Of a stretch of DNA of 64,000 nucleotides, positions 12,365-22,780 are shown one piece after another. Origin of the DNA: Melieria omissa (Eukaryota; Arthropoda; Insecta; Diptera; Ulidiidae); NCBI GenBank assembly GCA_963971225.1, contig OZ020269.1, positions 38,833,264 through 38,897,263 of the forward strand, given 5' to 3'. The notes beneath the pieces were generated by a model. The model ran no database searches and was not told the origin of the DNA. It saw nothing but the letters and a program-made list of their open reading frames with translations. The translations under genes and the position numbers were made by a program. The stretch's first letter is position 1. Each line of letters starts with the position of its first letter.

Positions 12365-14156
12365 ATTTATTTTATTTATTTATTTCGGTCTACAGAACAA
12401 ATTCTTACAGACTAATTAAAAAAGTGAACAAGTTGAGCTTAAATCTAGCGAGAGATGAATTAAAATCAATGATATTACTAAACTTGTTGCACAGGCGTAC
12501 GCATCTAGTAATTGGCTCATTATAGGCAAAATTAGTTTTGTGAGTAGCGCCAATGAAAAGACGGTTATTCCTCAAGTTTCGTTGGGGAATAAAATGATCA
12601 AAAAGATTCGACAAATCTACACAATTTATTTTGCCGTTAGTGACATTGTATGCAAAGACTAATGAGTATAATACTCTTCTATCGCACAACGACTGCAACC
12701 CAAGCAATTTGCGTCTGCCGATGTAGGATGGAAGACCATCAGGCCAATGCAGCTTGCGCAAAGCGATTCTTGTAAATATTTTTTGAACTCTTTCGATTTT
12801 ATTTGAGTGGACGTCATAATAAGGGTTCCAAAGTAATGAGCAGTACTCCAGGCGACTTCTTACCAGAGCTATGTAAAGAGACTTTAAAGTCTGTGGATCT
12901 TTGAATTCCGCTGTATTTCTTCTGATAAAGCCAATCATTGCAAACGATTTTGTGACAATATAGTCGACATGTTTTGAAAAAGAAAGTTTGGAGTCAAAGA
13001 TAACACCCAAGTCCTTAATCTCACAGCAGCGATCCAAAGTACAATCGATTAGCCTGTAACTAAACTCGACATTTAAAGACTTTTTCGAATATGTGACCAC
13101 ACAACACTTTTTCGTGTTCAAATATAAGTGGTTAGTTATGCACCATTGGGCAAAAACATTTATTACAGTCAGGTAAGTCTCGGACACTTAGAAAAAGTTT
13201 AACGTCGTCTGCAAACATTAGGCAATTAGCAAATTTAAAGTTGCTAGGTAGGTCATTGATGAAGATCAGAAATAACAGAGGCCCACAGTGCGTCCCTTGT
13301 GGTATGCCTGACCATGCATTGACCAGGGTATTCGATTTCGTGAGACCAATACTAACGAATAGCTTTCTGCCATATAAGAAGCTCGAGAAAAATTTTAGCA
13401 GTTTGCCACCAACTCCATAAAATTTTAGTTTTTGGAGGAGGATTGAATGGTCGACTTTATCAAAAGCCTTGGAAAAGTCCGTGTAGATGACGTCAAGCTG
13501 AGCTTGATTCTCGAAGGCGTTTATCATTTGATTGGTGATTAGAGCTAGATTGGTGCAAGTCGATCTACCAGGGAAAAAACCATGCTGACAATCACACAAG
13601 GCCAACTTCAAATGGTCGAATAGTTTGGTCTGTATAATTTGATCGAACAGCTTGACCAGTGTACTTTGCTTGACGATGGGCCTGTAGTTGCAGACGTCGT
13701 TACGGTCACCAGCCTTGAATATCGGGACGATTGAACACAACTTCCATGGCTCCAAGAAAGATCCTGTATTTATGCACTCTTGGACGAGTAGTGCAATAGG
13801 TCCAGCTGCAGCTGCAGCGCAGAGTTTGAAAAACAAAGGCGAAAACCCCTCGATGTCAACTTTCGAGTTGGGTTTCAATTTTGAAATGGCAGAGAGGTCG
13901 TCATCCTCCGAAATTTGAAATGAAGAAATTGGTTGCAAAGGTGCAGTTTCAACTTTGGGAATGATGGTAGAAACATGCATCACGTAAACCTTCTGAAAAA
14001 ATTGTGCAAACAAGTTGCAAGAGTCTAAAGTGTTATCAGATACTTCACCATCATACTCCAGACTTGTTGGGAAGCCATTAGTTTGCGTTTTTGTATTGAT
14101 AAAGTGCCAAAAACTTGAAGGGTCAGATCTCAATTTCGATTCAATATTAAGCATAT
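12365..14156 (-). mobile_element. 5'-truncated non-LTR retrotransposon (Jockey/CR1-like)
   Basis: Minus-strand LINE fragment with a reverse transcriptase and C-terminal region and a 3' tail of AAATA-type repeats (complement of about 12365-12392). The endonuclease half is missing because the Gypsy LTR starts at 14157. The sequence beyond the Gypsy right LTR is unrelated to the missing half, so the original locus was rearranged. Confidence 0.8.
12405..14154 (-). pseudogene. LINE reverse transcriptase, frameshifted
   Basis: Two overlapping frames encode one RT. The upstream part (14154-13132) has fingers and palm: YTDFSKAFDKVDHSIL (motif A region), SGIPQGTHCGPLLFLIFIND (motif B region) and the FADDVK catalytic box. 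The downstream part (13187-12405) has the thumb, CEIKDLGVIFDSKLSFSKH, and the LEYCSLLWNPYYDVH block typical of Jockey/CR1-group LINE C-termini. A frameshift with probable small deletion at about 13140-13190 separates them. The Ala run (13799-13817) is an imperfect local expansion. Family placement is approximate. Confidence 0.85.
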
Positions 14157-14604
14157 TGTTACGAATACTAGTTCTAGTGGGCTGTTACGTATCTCTGGAT
14201 TGTGTAATTTGAAAATAAAACACAGTCAGTTTCTTAAACGCAGACAATAAAATAAACCAACAGTCACTTTATTATTCACAGTTTACACTTTACTGTTCGT
14301 ACACTTAAGTATTTGCTTAATTACTCCGTGTGGCAACTTCACTTGTCAAAACCAGACTGACTCGCTGCGCCGCATCCGGCTGCCTTTTATACCTCTCAGG
14401 CCATCGCGCAGATCGTTCCCGCACATTCTGGAGTGAACTAAAAGTTTCCATCATTGCCAGGTTGGACTAAAAGTTATTATCGCGGCCGTCGCTGCCAGAT
14501 TGGACTAAAAGTTACTATCGCGGCCGTCGTTGCCAGATTGGGTTATAGCACGGCACGTAGCGGCAGGGTTGCTTTGCACAGCGACAGACTGTCTCATCGT
14601 TACA
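14157..14604 (-). repeat. Gypsy 3' LTR (448 bp)
   Basis: Shares its whole length with the LTR at 19628-20005, apart from an extra ~36 bp near 14220-14250 and an extra ~34 bp near 14500-14535 that is a tandem duplication of the AAAGTTAxTATCGCGGCCGTCG unit. It has a TATA box (TATAAAAG, complement of about 14385-14392), an initiator-like TCAGTC about 30 bp downstream (complement near 14356-14361), and AATAAA (complement of 14268-14273). Confidence 0.92.
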
Positions 14605-15111
14605 CTGCCCACCACTTAGACTTGTTCGTCCCGAACAAGTGCCGACTACCTTCAGCTTAGCGCCTCTATTGCTGCAACGTTGAATCCTGTATACCACGTC
14701 GTTAATCCTAGTCACGACTTCGTACGGTCCTTCCCATGACGCTTGAAGTTTCGGAGACAAACCTTTCCTCCGCTGCGGGTTGTAGAGCATTACCAGATCG
14801 CCTTCTTGGAACCCTGCTGAGTTGGCCCGTAGATCGTATCTGGCTTTCGCCTTATCGCTGACCAGTTTGGTGCGGCCCCTTATAAACTGGTGAATTTCCT
14901 CCAGTTCCGCCTGCTTATTGACCACGTAGTCCGTCTTAGCGCCTCCCGTTGTGCCGACTACCCCGAACTTCAAGTCAGCGGGTAACCGCAACTCTGTGCC
15001 GAACACTGCTCGGGCTGGAGTGAGTGATGTCGTGTCGTGCGGGGCTGACCTAAACGCCATCAGGAAAAGGGGGATATGCGTGTCCCAAACCTTTTGATTC
15101 CTGCCTACCAC
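14515..15111 (-). pseudogene. pol: Gypsy integrase C-terminal part
   Basis: Remainder of integrase after the break: LMAFRSAPHDTTSLTPARAV is the post-catalytic helix region shared by Gypsy integrases, and a GPY/F module (ASWEGPYEVVTRINDVVYRI) follows. The frame runs past the polypurine tract into the LTR, so the natural stop is uncertain. No envelope gene follows. Confidence 0.88.
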
Positions 15112-15139
15112 TTTCCGCAGGTATTCCTACAGTGTCCGG

Positions 15140-16240
15140 TTAAAGCGTTCCACCATGCCGTCGGACTGTGGGTGCAAAGGAGTGGTACGCGTTTTCTTTA
15201 TCCCCAGCAGCCCACACACTTCCCTGAATACCGCAGACTCGAGGAGGCCGGAGGCCTTGATCTGAGTGCAACTCCAACGGAACTCCGAACCGGCCTACCC
15301 AGTTGTTTACCAGCTTTTTCGAGATCGTAGTGGCCTCCTGGTTAGGAATAGGGTACACTTCGGGCCATTTGCTGAAGTAATCCATTACAACCAGCACATA
15401 TTTGTTGCCTTGACTGCTAGTTGGGAATGGGCCGGCGACGTCCATAGCAATCCGCTCAAAGGACGCTCCCACGTTGTACTGCTGCATGCGGCCTCGAGAT
15501 TTTCTTGTCGGCCCTTTCGCGGCTGAACATCGGTCGCAGCTCTTAATCCACTCGGCTACAGACTCCTGACATCCTACCCAGTAGAATCGTCTTTTTATTT
15601 TGGCGACGGTTTTGGTGATACCCAGGTGCCCTCCACTGGAGTCGTTATGGTATGCCTCGATGACCTCGTTGATTCTGCATTTCGGCACTACCATTAGGGA
15701 GTTGCTGGTCCGACCATCCGCGCTCTCCCATTCGCGGTACAGGCATCCTTCCTTCAGCCGCAGACTTTTCCACTGTGCCCAGTAAGCCTTAGCGATTGGG
15801 CTTTCACCGGCCACCTCCTGCCAGTCTGGACGTGGGCCTTGCTTCTTGCCTTCGATGATTTTTGCAAGATCCGCATCCTCACGCTGGTCCTTTCGTAGCC
15901 TCTCCGCAGACCACTCTTCCTCCGGCATGACGCTGACCAACCGGACGTCCACTATCTGCTCTTTGCTTTCGGCTCGCGAGCACGGCCTGCATTCGACTTT
16001 GCACGGACGGCGTGACAAGGCATCGGCATTTCCATGGCTACTGCCCTTGCGATGCTCTATCGTGTAGTCGTAGCTCTGCAGTCGCTCGATCCACCGCGCC
16101 AATTGTCCTTCAGGATCCTTAAAGTTCAGGAGCCATCTCAATGCCGCATGATCTGTGCGCAGGCGAAACCTTTGTCCATACAGATATTTGTGGAAGTGTT
16201 TCACGCAGTCCAATACCGCCAGCAGTTCTCTCCGTGTCAC
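15140..16240 (-). pseudogene. pol: Gypsy RNase H end and integrase
   Basis: Begins with the rest of RNase H (RRELLAVLDCVKHFHKYL, RTDHAALRWLL, GNADALSRRP). The integrase zinc-binding domain follows (GGHLGITKTVAKIKRRFYWV and CDRC, an HHCC pattern), then the catalytic core (ERIAMDVAGPFP, ELHSDQG with two of the D,D,E residues). A frameshift at about 15225-15240, just after SDQG, moves the third catalytic region out of frame, and an in-frame TAG lies near 15129. Confidence 0.93.
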
Positions 16241-16572
16241 ACAGTAATTGCGTTCCGGTTTCGATAGAACCCTACTGTAGTACTCTCTATTATCTGTGAT
16301 AGCACACCGCCAACACTATTCCCGCTTGCATCCGTATCCAGCACAAACATCTCCCCAGGCACGGGGAAGGCCAGAATTGGAGCACTGCACAGTTTTTCCT
16401 TCAGTCGTGCAAAAGCCTGTTCCTGCTCCTCATTCCACTCGAAAGCTTGGCTCTTTTTCGTCAGTTTGTGCAAGCTGCTGGCTATGTTCGCGAATCCCGG
16501 AACAAATCGGCGGTAGTATGTGCACAGGCCCAGGAACTGCGGAGTTCGTGTAGATTGCGTGGCCGGGGCCAC
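16237..16572 (-). pseudogene. pol: Gypsy RT thumb / RNase H start
   Basis: Continuation of pol in a shifted frame. LGLCTYYRRFVPGFA is the RT connection motif and FVLDTDASGNSVGGVLSQ is the start of RNase H with its first catalytic Asp (DTDAS). It ends by frameshift near 16240; the next catalytic residues lie in the following segment. Confidence 0.9.
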
Positions 16573-17450
16573 TCCTTCACCGCCGCGATTTTGCCTTCAT
16601 CCGTATGTACTCCGCGGGCGGAAACCGTATGACCCAGATACTTGACCTCCTTTTGGAACAGCGAGCACTTCTTTGGGTTGAGTTTAAGCCCGGCTTCTCG
16701 TATCCGCTCGAATACCTCCTTTATCTTTCCCAGGTGGTCGTCGAAGTTTTTACCCATCACGATTATGTCGTCGAGGTACACCAGACACGTCCGCCAATGC
16801 AGCCCTTTTAGCACGCGTTCCATTAGCCGCTCGAATGTTGCTGGTGCGTTGCAGAGTCCAAACGGCATGACGGTGAACTGCCACAAACCATCGCCAACAC
16901 TGAAAGCCGTTTTCTCCTTGTCCTTGTCTGCAAGCTTTACCTGCCAATAGCCGCTGCGTAAGTCGAGTGTGGAGAACCACTGCGTGCCTGACAGTGTGTC
17001 CAGGGTGTCATCGATCCGAGGTAGTGGATAACTGTCCTTCTTGGTCACATCATTGAGCTTCCGATAGTCCACACAAAACCGGGTACTGCCATCTTTTTTC
17101 TTGACTAGCACGACCGGCGTGCACCAGGGGCCCGAAGAAGGCTCTATGACCTTGTCTTTCCGCATGTTCTCGATCAAATTTGTGACCTCCTCCCTCTTGC
17201 CCAGAGGAACTCGTCTTGGCGGTTGGCGAATCGGTTTTGCACTTTCGGTGTCGATGTTGTGCTTCACTATGGCTGTTCTTCCGCCTGCTTCCGCCGCAAA
17301 TATTGACCCATAGTGCTGCAGGAGTGACCTCGCCTTCTGTTTCTGCTTGGCCGTCAACTCGCTGCTCCACTGGTTCTCCTGCGGTATGGCGTCCATGTTA
17401 AAACCGCTCTTCTTATTACCTCCAGGCGGGCTACTCTCGCAATTGACCAC
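16482..17450 (-). pseudogene. pol: Gypsy reverse transcriptase
   Basis: RT fingers and palm: VPLGKREEVTNLIENMRKD, then SSGPWCTPVVLVKKKDGSTR (fingers), FSTLDLRSGYWQV (motif A, catalytic Asp), FGLCNAPATFERLM (motif B), LVYLDDIIVMG (YLDD active site) and KYLGHTVSARGV. These are diagnostic for Ty3/Gypsy. The frame breaks at about 16500-16570, at the boundary to the RNase H connection domain, whose LGLCTYYRRFVPGFA motif is in the next frame. Confidence 0.95.
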
Positions 17451-17546
17451 TGCTACAGCTTCTTTACACTCGCCAATTACCTCGTCTTTCCCGACATATC
17501 TGGGTGCATTCAGGGGTTCAGTATTCTGACTGGTATTCTGCCATTT

Positions 17547-18059
17547 TTAGGTTCCACTAAAGTACGTCCGATGATGATGTTGTCGTGTCCTTGTTTCGGT
17601 GCTTCTACTACCCACACTCGACTCGTCCTCGTCTACCTTTGCCCACACAATCGCCTCAGAATTCGCCGGTATCCTCCTGCGTTGACACGATACAACCTTC
17701 CTTACCGCCACGCTTCGCTCGTAGCCGGTGTGCAGCGGGAATTCAACCTTGGCATATCTCAGCACATTTTCCTTCAGGTCCAGCGTAAAACTGTGCCTAA
17801 TCATGAAATCCACGCCGATAATCACGTCGTCCATTATATCCGCGACGATGAACTCATGTTCCAGGCTGCTGGTGCCGATAGCAATCGTTTTCTTAACTTT
17901 TCCTGTTACCGGCGCGCGCTCGCCAGTCGCAGTCCTCAGCTGTATGCCATGCAACGGTTCCCAGTTCTTCAGCAGCTTCCTTTTTATGATCGAATATGAC
18001 GCTCCAGTATCCAGTGTCAACACGAACAACTTTCCATCTATCCTTCCTTCAATTGTCAA
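17547..18059 (-). pseudogene. Gypsy aspartic protease
   Basis: Retroviral-type aspartic protease that would cleave the gag-pol polyprotein. The active-site triad is LTLDTGASYS (about residue 15), and the second conserved strand is IIGVDFM. The reading frame drifts near 17600-17650, so the C-terminal ~25 residues are out of frame and end in a premature stop. The linker to RT continues in another frame. It overlaps nothing and follows gag by about 90 bp. Confidence 0.85.
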
Positions 18060-18147
18060 GCTGCTGGGCTGTCGTTTCAGCTGTGAGACAAGGACGGTGG
18101 GGCGGCAGATTGTGGGATCAGCTCACGCCCCTTTGGGCTGACCCGTT

Positions 18148-19529
18148 TTAGTTTAACGACTCGCCGTCCTCAGCCCTGCGATTGTTGGCTGGGCCTCGAT
18201 TGTCAGTATTCCTCGCTTCAGGCGATTGCGATCGGGAACGCCTCTGTCGTTGGCGGCAGTCTCGTGATATGTGGCCCTGCTTGCCACAAACCCAGCAGAC
18301 AACTTTAGAGGAGACCACTCGTGGCCTGCCCAGTATCTCAGAGCTTATGGCTTGTATCGGAATGTCGTTGTCCGCCTGAATCTGGCGTATCCTTGCAGGT
18401 GCATATCGAGTGCTCCCAATCCATGCCGCTTCATATGTCATCGCGCTGGTCGCCGTTTCCTTAAATGTTGGCTTGCCCATCATCCACGCACTGCGACGTG
18501 TTTCTGGATCATGAAGACCTTCAATAAACGACTCGATCTTCATCCTCTCGAGATCATCAGCACCAAATTTCGGGTAGCACAACTGTACGAGCCGCTCAAT
18601 GTCTGCTGCATATGTCTGCAGCGCCTCGTTGGCTCTTTGCTTGCGGTTCTTCAGCTCACAGTAGTATAGCGCATGGTTGTGCTCGTTGCTATACTTCGCT
18701 GCCAACGCTCTCATGATGGCACCGTAATCACTTCTTAAACATTCTGGAACTGATTTGATCATCTCGGCTGCAGGACCTTTCAGCGCCAGTGCCAACCTCC
18801 GACCTTTCCTGATATCTGTCCACTGATTTTCCAAAGCAGCCAAGTCGAATTGCAATTTAAACGTATCGAACGGCGCAGCACCATCATAAGTAGGCACTTC
18901 TGTTCTGCCAGCAAAACCGTCCTGAACCGGTGGCAAACATTCTCGTGGCTGAACCTCTCGAAGTCGTTCGTCTATCTTTCTGTGTATCAAATCTTCCAGA
19001 CTGTCAACTCGTTTGTTCAAGGACTCATCCAGGTTGTCAACTCGTTTGTCCCAATTGTCCATGCGCGTCTCAATTTGCTCAACTTTCCCGTTCAGCCTAT
19101 TGGAAATTTCCTCTACCTTCTGCTCTATGCGCTCAGAATTTTTCTCGACTTTTGCCGAAATTTCGAGATTCGTAGTTTCGCCTCCATTTGCGCCGCTATC
19201 TGCGCCGACATTTCGCGATTTTCACGATTTGAAGTCTCGAACATGCCTCTCATTGCAACCATAAGCTGGCTCATGTCCATTGCTTGTGGTGGCGCAGCCG
19301 CTGCAGCCGTACTTTGCATCGCCGCAGCACCCGCAGGCGCTTCCTCCACTTTGGCCGACGCCTCTTGTTCCTGCGCTCCGAACTCGTGCACAGTCCACTC
19401 GATGCCTCGTTCCTCACATGCTTCTCGCAAGCGCAACTGCAACTGCACCTTTTCGCCAGCAGTCGGCAAATTCCAGGCAGCCAGCTCCTTATTCAGCTGT
19501 TCCACCTTCAGCAGCTCGAGTTTAACCAT
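18148..19529 (-). pseudogene. gag: Gypsy gag, SAP-like N-terminus and CCHC knuckle
   Basis: Capsid/nucleocapsid polyprotein, split by a frameshift at about 19130-19180 (frames 19529-19125 and 19062-18148). The start at 19529 is the first Met after the primer site. Residues ~3-45 (LLKVEQLNKELAAWNLPTAG and following RLREACEERG) resemble a SAP DNA-binding motif. An Ala-rich linker and a long coiled coil (RVDNLDESLNKRVDSLEDLI) follow, then the retrotransposon-gag capsid core (TFKLQFDLAALENQW; ALQTYAADIERL) and a zinc knuckle CWVCGKQGHISRDC (CX2CX4HX4C), ending in an Arg/Ser-rich tail. A SAP-like segment at the gag N-terminus is unusual and could target chromatin; that role is inference. Confidence 0.88.
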
Positions 19530-19606
19530 GTCCGTGCTCTTATAAATTTATTTATTTAGTTTTTATTTTTTTTTTTTATTTATTTTTTTTATTTTCAATT
19601 TTCCAC

Positions 19607-19625
19607 AATCCCACTTCTGACACCA
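19607..19625 (-). promoter_or_regulatory. primer-binding site for tRNA-Leu
   Basis: In element sense TGGTGTCAGAAGTGGGAT starts three bases inside the 5' LTR. Its complement, ending CCCACTTCTGACACCA, matches the known 3' end of insect tRNA-Leu. tRNA-Leu priming is known for mdg3-like Gypsy elements; the match is from memory of the tRNA, not a search. Confidence 0.75.
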
Positions 19626-19627
19626 AA

Positions 19628-20005
19628 TGTTACGAATACTAGTTCTAGTGGGCTGTTACGTATCTCTGGATTGTGTAATTTGAAAATAAAATAAACCAAC
19701 AGTCACTTTATTATTCACAGTTTACACTTTACTGTTCGTACACTTAAGTATTTGCTTAATTACTCCGTGTGGCAACTTCACTTGTCAAAACCAGACTGAC
19801 TCGCTGCGCCGCATCCGGCTGCCTTTTATACCTCTCAGGCCATCGCGCAGATCGTTCCCGCACATTCCGGAGTGAACTAAAAGTTTCCATCATTGCCAGG
19901 TTGGACTAAAAGTTATTATCGCGGCCGTCGCTGCCAGATTGGATTATAGCACGGCACGTAGCGGCAGGGTTGCTTTGCACAGCGACAGACTGTCTCATCG
20001 TTACA
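19628..20005 (-). repeat. Gypsy 5' LTR (378 bp)
   Basis: Promoter LTR of the minus-strand element. It contains the same TATAAAAG (complement of about 19823-19830) and TCAGTC initiator (complement near 19795-19800) as the other LTR. It differs from it by two indels and few substitutions. Confidence 0.92.
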
Positions 20006-20275
20006 GTATGTACCTTAGAACTTAACAAAAATTTGCCTCCTAACTCACCTGTAAAAAATACAACTTTCGTTCACGTGTTTAGCTGATCACTTCACAAAGT
20101 ATGGAAAAAAGCTGCCATTGCTGCGTAATGGGTACAAAATACCTAATGAATATCTCAGCAACGTGCAGAGATATAAAGCTGAAATTGTGTGTCTGATCAT
20201 TTTGGGTCACTTCTACGTCGTGTATGAAATTTTATCAAAATCGTATGGGCGGAACTGGTACCCGGCAGCAATGGG
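20006..20275 (-). mobile_element. truncated TTAA MITE, CCCATT family
   Basis: Matches, inverted, the left half of the intact MITE at 55207-55716 (GGTACCAGTTCCGCCCATAC block near 20250-20268; CCTAACTCACCTGTAAA block near 20037-20053). The end CCCATTGCTGCCGGG abuts TTAA at 20276-20279. The other half is absent: the Gypsy LTR cuts it at 20005. Confidence 0.75.
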
Positions 20276-20279
20276 TTAA

Positions 20280-20690
20280 AGTAAAGACAAACTCCTAAGT
20301 CCTTGATAACGGTCTTGCGGGGGAAAAACTCAATGTCATTTACGTGTAATCGTGGATTAATGGGCTGTTATTCCGCGAGAAGGAAATTTTACTGCACTTA
20401 GCGAAGCTAAGCAGTACGATATCATTGATGAAAATAAAGAAAAGCAGGGGCCTAGGTGACTTCCCTCGGGAGCCCCCGATGTTGCAGCAATTTGTTAAGA
20501 ATGAGTCTAACCAATCTTTACAACTAGTTTCCTTTTTGTTAGGTAAGATTCCAGCCATTTGAAGACGCTAGTATGAATGCCAAGCCTTTCCAAATTGGTA
20601 AGAAGCAGACTATGATTCAAGCTATCGAAGACCTTGACGAAGTCGGTGTACAGTACGCCAACCTGAACTCCATGTGCAACTTTATTGGTA
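20280..20690 (-). pseudogene. LINE reverse-transcriptase fragment
   Basis: Contains motif A (GVLYTDFVKVFDSLNHSLLL), a decayed motif B to C stretch (GSRGKSPRPLLFFIFINDI) and a thumb trace (KDLGV, near 20290-20320). The catalytic box is deleted. It is fused at about 20690 to an unrelated mariner-type transposase, so the two are a chimeric junction. It is related to, but distinct from, the LINE at 12405. Confidence 0.7.
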
Positions 20691-21478
20691 TGACGATGAC
20701 TTTTGTACATATAGCAGGCTGTAAAGCGCCAAGAACTGCACGTATGTTGTCCCTCAAATGCTCCAGAGTCTGCGGATTGTCTGTATAGACTTGGTCTTTC
20801 GCATGGCCCCAAAGAAAAAAGTCCAAAGGGTTCAGATCGCACGATCTTGACGGCCAATTGGCATCACCAAAACGCGAAATTATTTATTCATCGAACCTGG
20901 TTCGCAATTCTGTCATGTTCGGTCATGTTGTGTGCCATGTAGCGACGTCCTGTTGAAACCACATCTTCTCCACATCCATATCTTCGATCGCTGGCCAGAA
21001 ATACTCGGTTATCATACGGACATAACGTTCAGAATTGACGGTAACGGTCTGTCCTTCGTCATTTTCGAAAAAATATGGCCGTATGACACCACCGGACCAT
21101 AATGCACATCAAACAGTGACTCTAGGTGGATGCATTGACAACCACGTGTGGATTTTCTGAGCCCCACACCCAACAATTTTGACTATTAATTGAAGAAAAT
21201 TGTGTGCCCGATAAATTCGGGTCATCTTCAACACTGGCAGTTACAGCAGCAATATTTTCGGCCGAACGAGCAGGGTGATTACGTATTGGCCTTTGTACAT
21301 CTTGTACAGAACCAGTTCGTTCGAATTTCGCCAATAAATCCGAAATTGTTGACAAAACAGGCCTTCCGTGACGTCCAAAATCCTTCCATAGTGCGCGAAA
21401 AGTGGTGCTAAAATTTTCACAATTTTTGTAGTGAATTTTCACTATGTTTACACGTTGAGCGATGCTAAATCGGTCCAT
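20690..21478 (-). pseudogene. mariner-superfamily transposase, decayed
   Basis: Minus-strand remnant. The N-terminal HTH (start near 21478; MDRFSIAQRVNIVKIHYKNC, SVQDVQRPIRNHPARSAENI) is followed by a large internal loss. Then come WVWGSENPHVV, TVNSERYVRMITEYFWPAIE, a damaged second-Asp box (WFQQDVATWHTT), NWPSRSCDLNPLDFFLWGHA (third-Asp region) and NPQTLEHLRDNIRAVL. This order is typical of insect Tc1/mariner-superfamily transposases. Internal stops and deletions make it dead. Confidence 0.82.
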
Positions 21479-21999
21479 TTTCATAAATGGCAAACACTAA
21501 ACTACAATATTAACACAATGCAACGACAGATGACAGCTGCGATTGTCGAACGCAGGGCTGCCAAAGTTTTCGGTTTTCGGTTTTCGGAAAAACCCTGTAT
21601 GTACTTACATACACGTACACATATATTGCAAATATATTTAGTCTGTTCCAGGAAAAGTGTTCAATGTTTGTCGTAACTATTTATTTCAATGTTTGTTAAA
21701 TTAGTGTACCCCTAATTAATTACCCTACAAGAACACTTTCGGTCATATGAGCGGTCATTTGATAGTCAGGCCTGATAGAAATATCGGTCAGCACTTGGTA
21801 CAAAGTTTCTATCATTTTTCTACAGGCGAGTTAACAAAAATGATAGAAACTTTTGTATACGTGTGATTTTTTGTTTCACTCTAACACACACCGTTTGCAT
21901 ATTAAGAAAAGTGTTTTTTCTCTGCTCTAACGCATACGTATTCCAACCTCCACATATTTAGCTTTGTATGGCTATCTCACCGCCGCCGCCGCGGCATCT

Positions 22000-22075
22000 G
22001 CCGTAGCTCAGTGTGCTAGTGCGTTGGGCCGCAAGTCAAGACTCCGCGAGTTCAATACTCGGTTGCGTAAACACC
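22000..22075 (+). repeat. tRNA-derived SINE head (plus strand)
   Basis: A box GTAGCTCAGTGTGCTAG and B box GAGTTCAATACTC, followed by an A-rich tail (AACACCAAAAACAAAG). The arms do not fold as a tRNA. It is paired with an inverted relative at 22571-22645. Confidence 0.6.
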
Positions 22076-22570
22076 AAAAACAAAGAAAAACAAATTTTTT
22101 TTTTGTTTTTGTTTTTTACTGAAATGTTGATGAAAATATCGGCCACAATGTGATGTATAATTCGGTCATTCATGATGAAAAAATGCAAGTTTTTATGGAA
22201 ATATTTTGGAAAACCCGTTTGCTTCTACTTCTGCCTGAATTTATTTAAAATTAATTGAAATGAAATAATATAAAAAAAATTGAATTTAAAAAAATTCATT
22301 TGCGGTCGGTCCTGCTTGGATGAGAATCCCATATTGTCGCAATCGAAGGCGTTGGTTGGCTCGCACAACTCTAATTGCAGGCATCATTGAACATCGCGGG
22401 CTTCCTTGGACCTCTGCGCTTCGGTACTTGCTTTGGCCCAATATTGAAGTTATTGAAAGTGCAAAATTATTTAAATATTCGAATAAATATTATTTTAATT
22501 AAATTTCAATTCGAATTCTTACCTTCTTTCTGTTTTTTCTTTCTTTTCGGCGTTTGAAGCAACGGAGTAT

Positions 22571-22645
22571 TGAACATGGGCTCGCGCGTCGTTTGACTCG
22601 CGGCCGCACGCGTTAGCCAGCTGAGCTACGTAGCTACGGCAGCCG
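22571..22645 (-). repeat. tRNA-derived SINE head (minus strand)
   Basis: Minus-strand A box TAGCTCAGCTGGCTAAC, GGCCGCGAGTCAA block and B-box-like GTTCAATACTC, all shared with the plus-strand copy 500 bp away. It is not a functional tRNA. Confidence 0.6.
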
Positions 22646-22780
22646 ACTGCTCTTAATCATTTATATTAACTACGATGCGAGTTCTTGTCAGCAGTTGCTT
22701 CTATTGTTGTCTCAATCTTACACATGCGTGTATATGCAATTAATGTTTCTATGGTTGTCAAATGGTTTGTTTCAGTTTCA

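Larger units (their letters stand above)
14157..20005 (-). mobile_element. Ty3/Gypsy LTR retrotransposon, decayed
   Basis: 5849 bp element read on the minus strand, bounded by related LTRs (TGTTACG...CGTTACA). Order in element sense: 5' LTR (19628-20005), tRNA-Leu primer site, gag, protease, RT, RNase H, integrase, polypurine AAGTGGTGGGCAG, 3' LTR (14157-14604). No env frame fits between integrase and LTR. At least five frame breaks make it inactive. The flanking tetranucleotides differ (ATAT left, GTAT right), and the flanks derive from different elements. Confidence 0.95.

Noticed and set aside
14515..14660. Envelope gene after integrase
   Set aside because: Integrase C-terminal frame runs directly into the polypurine tract and LTR; there is no room for env.
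18850..19545. 231-codon plus-strand frame
   Set aside because: Antisense shadow of gag, which has clear domain motifs on the minus strand.
22000..22075. tRNA gene near 22 kb
   Set aside because: No acceptor-stem pairing; a related inverted copy nearby has the same defects. Treated as SINE.
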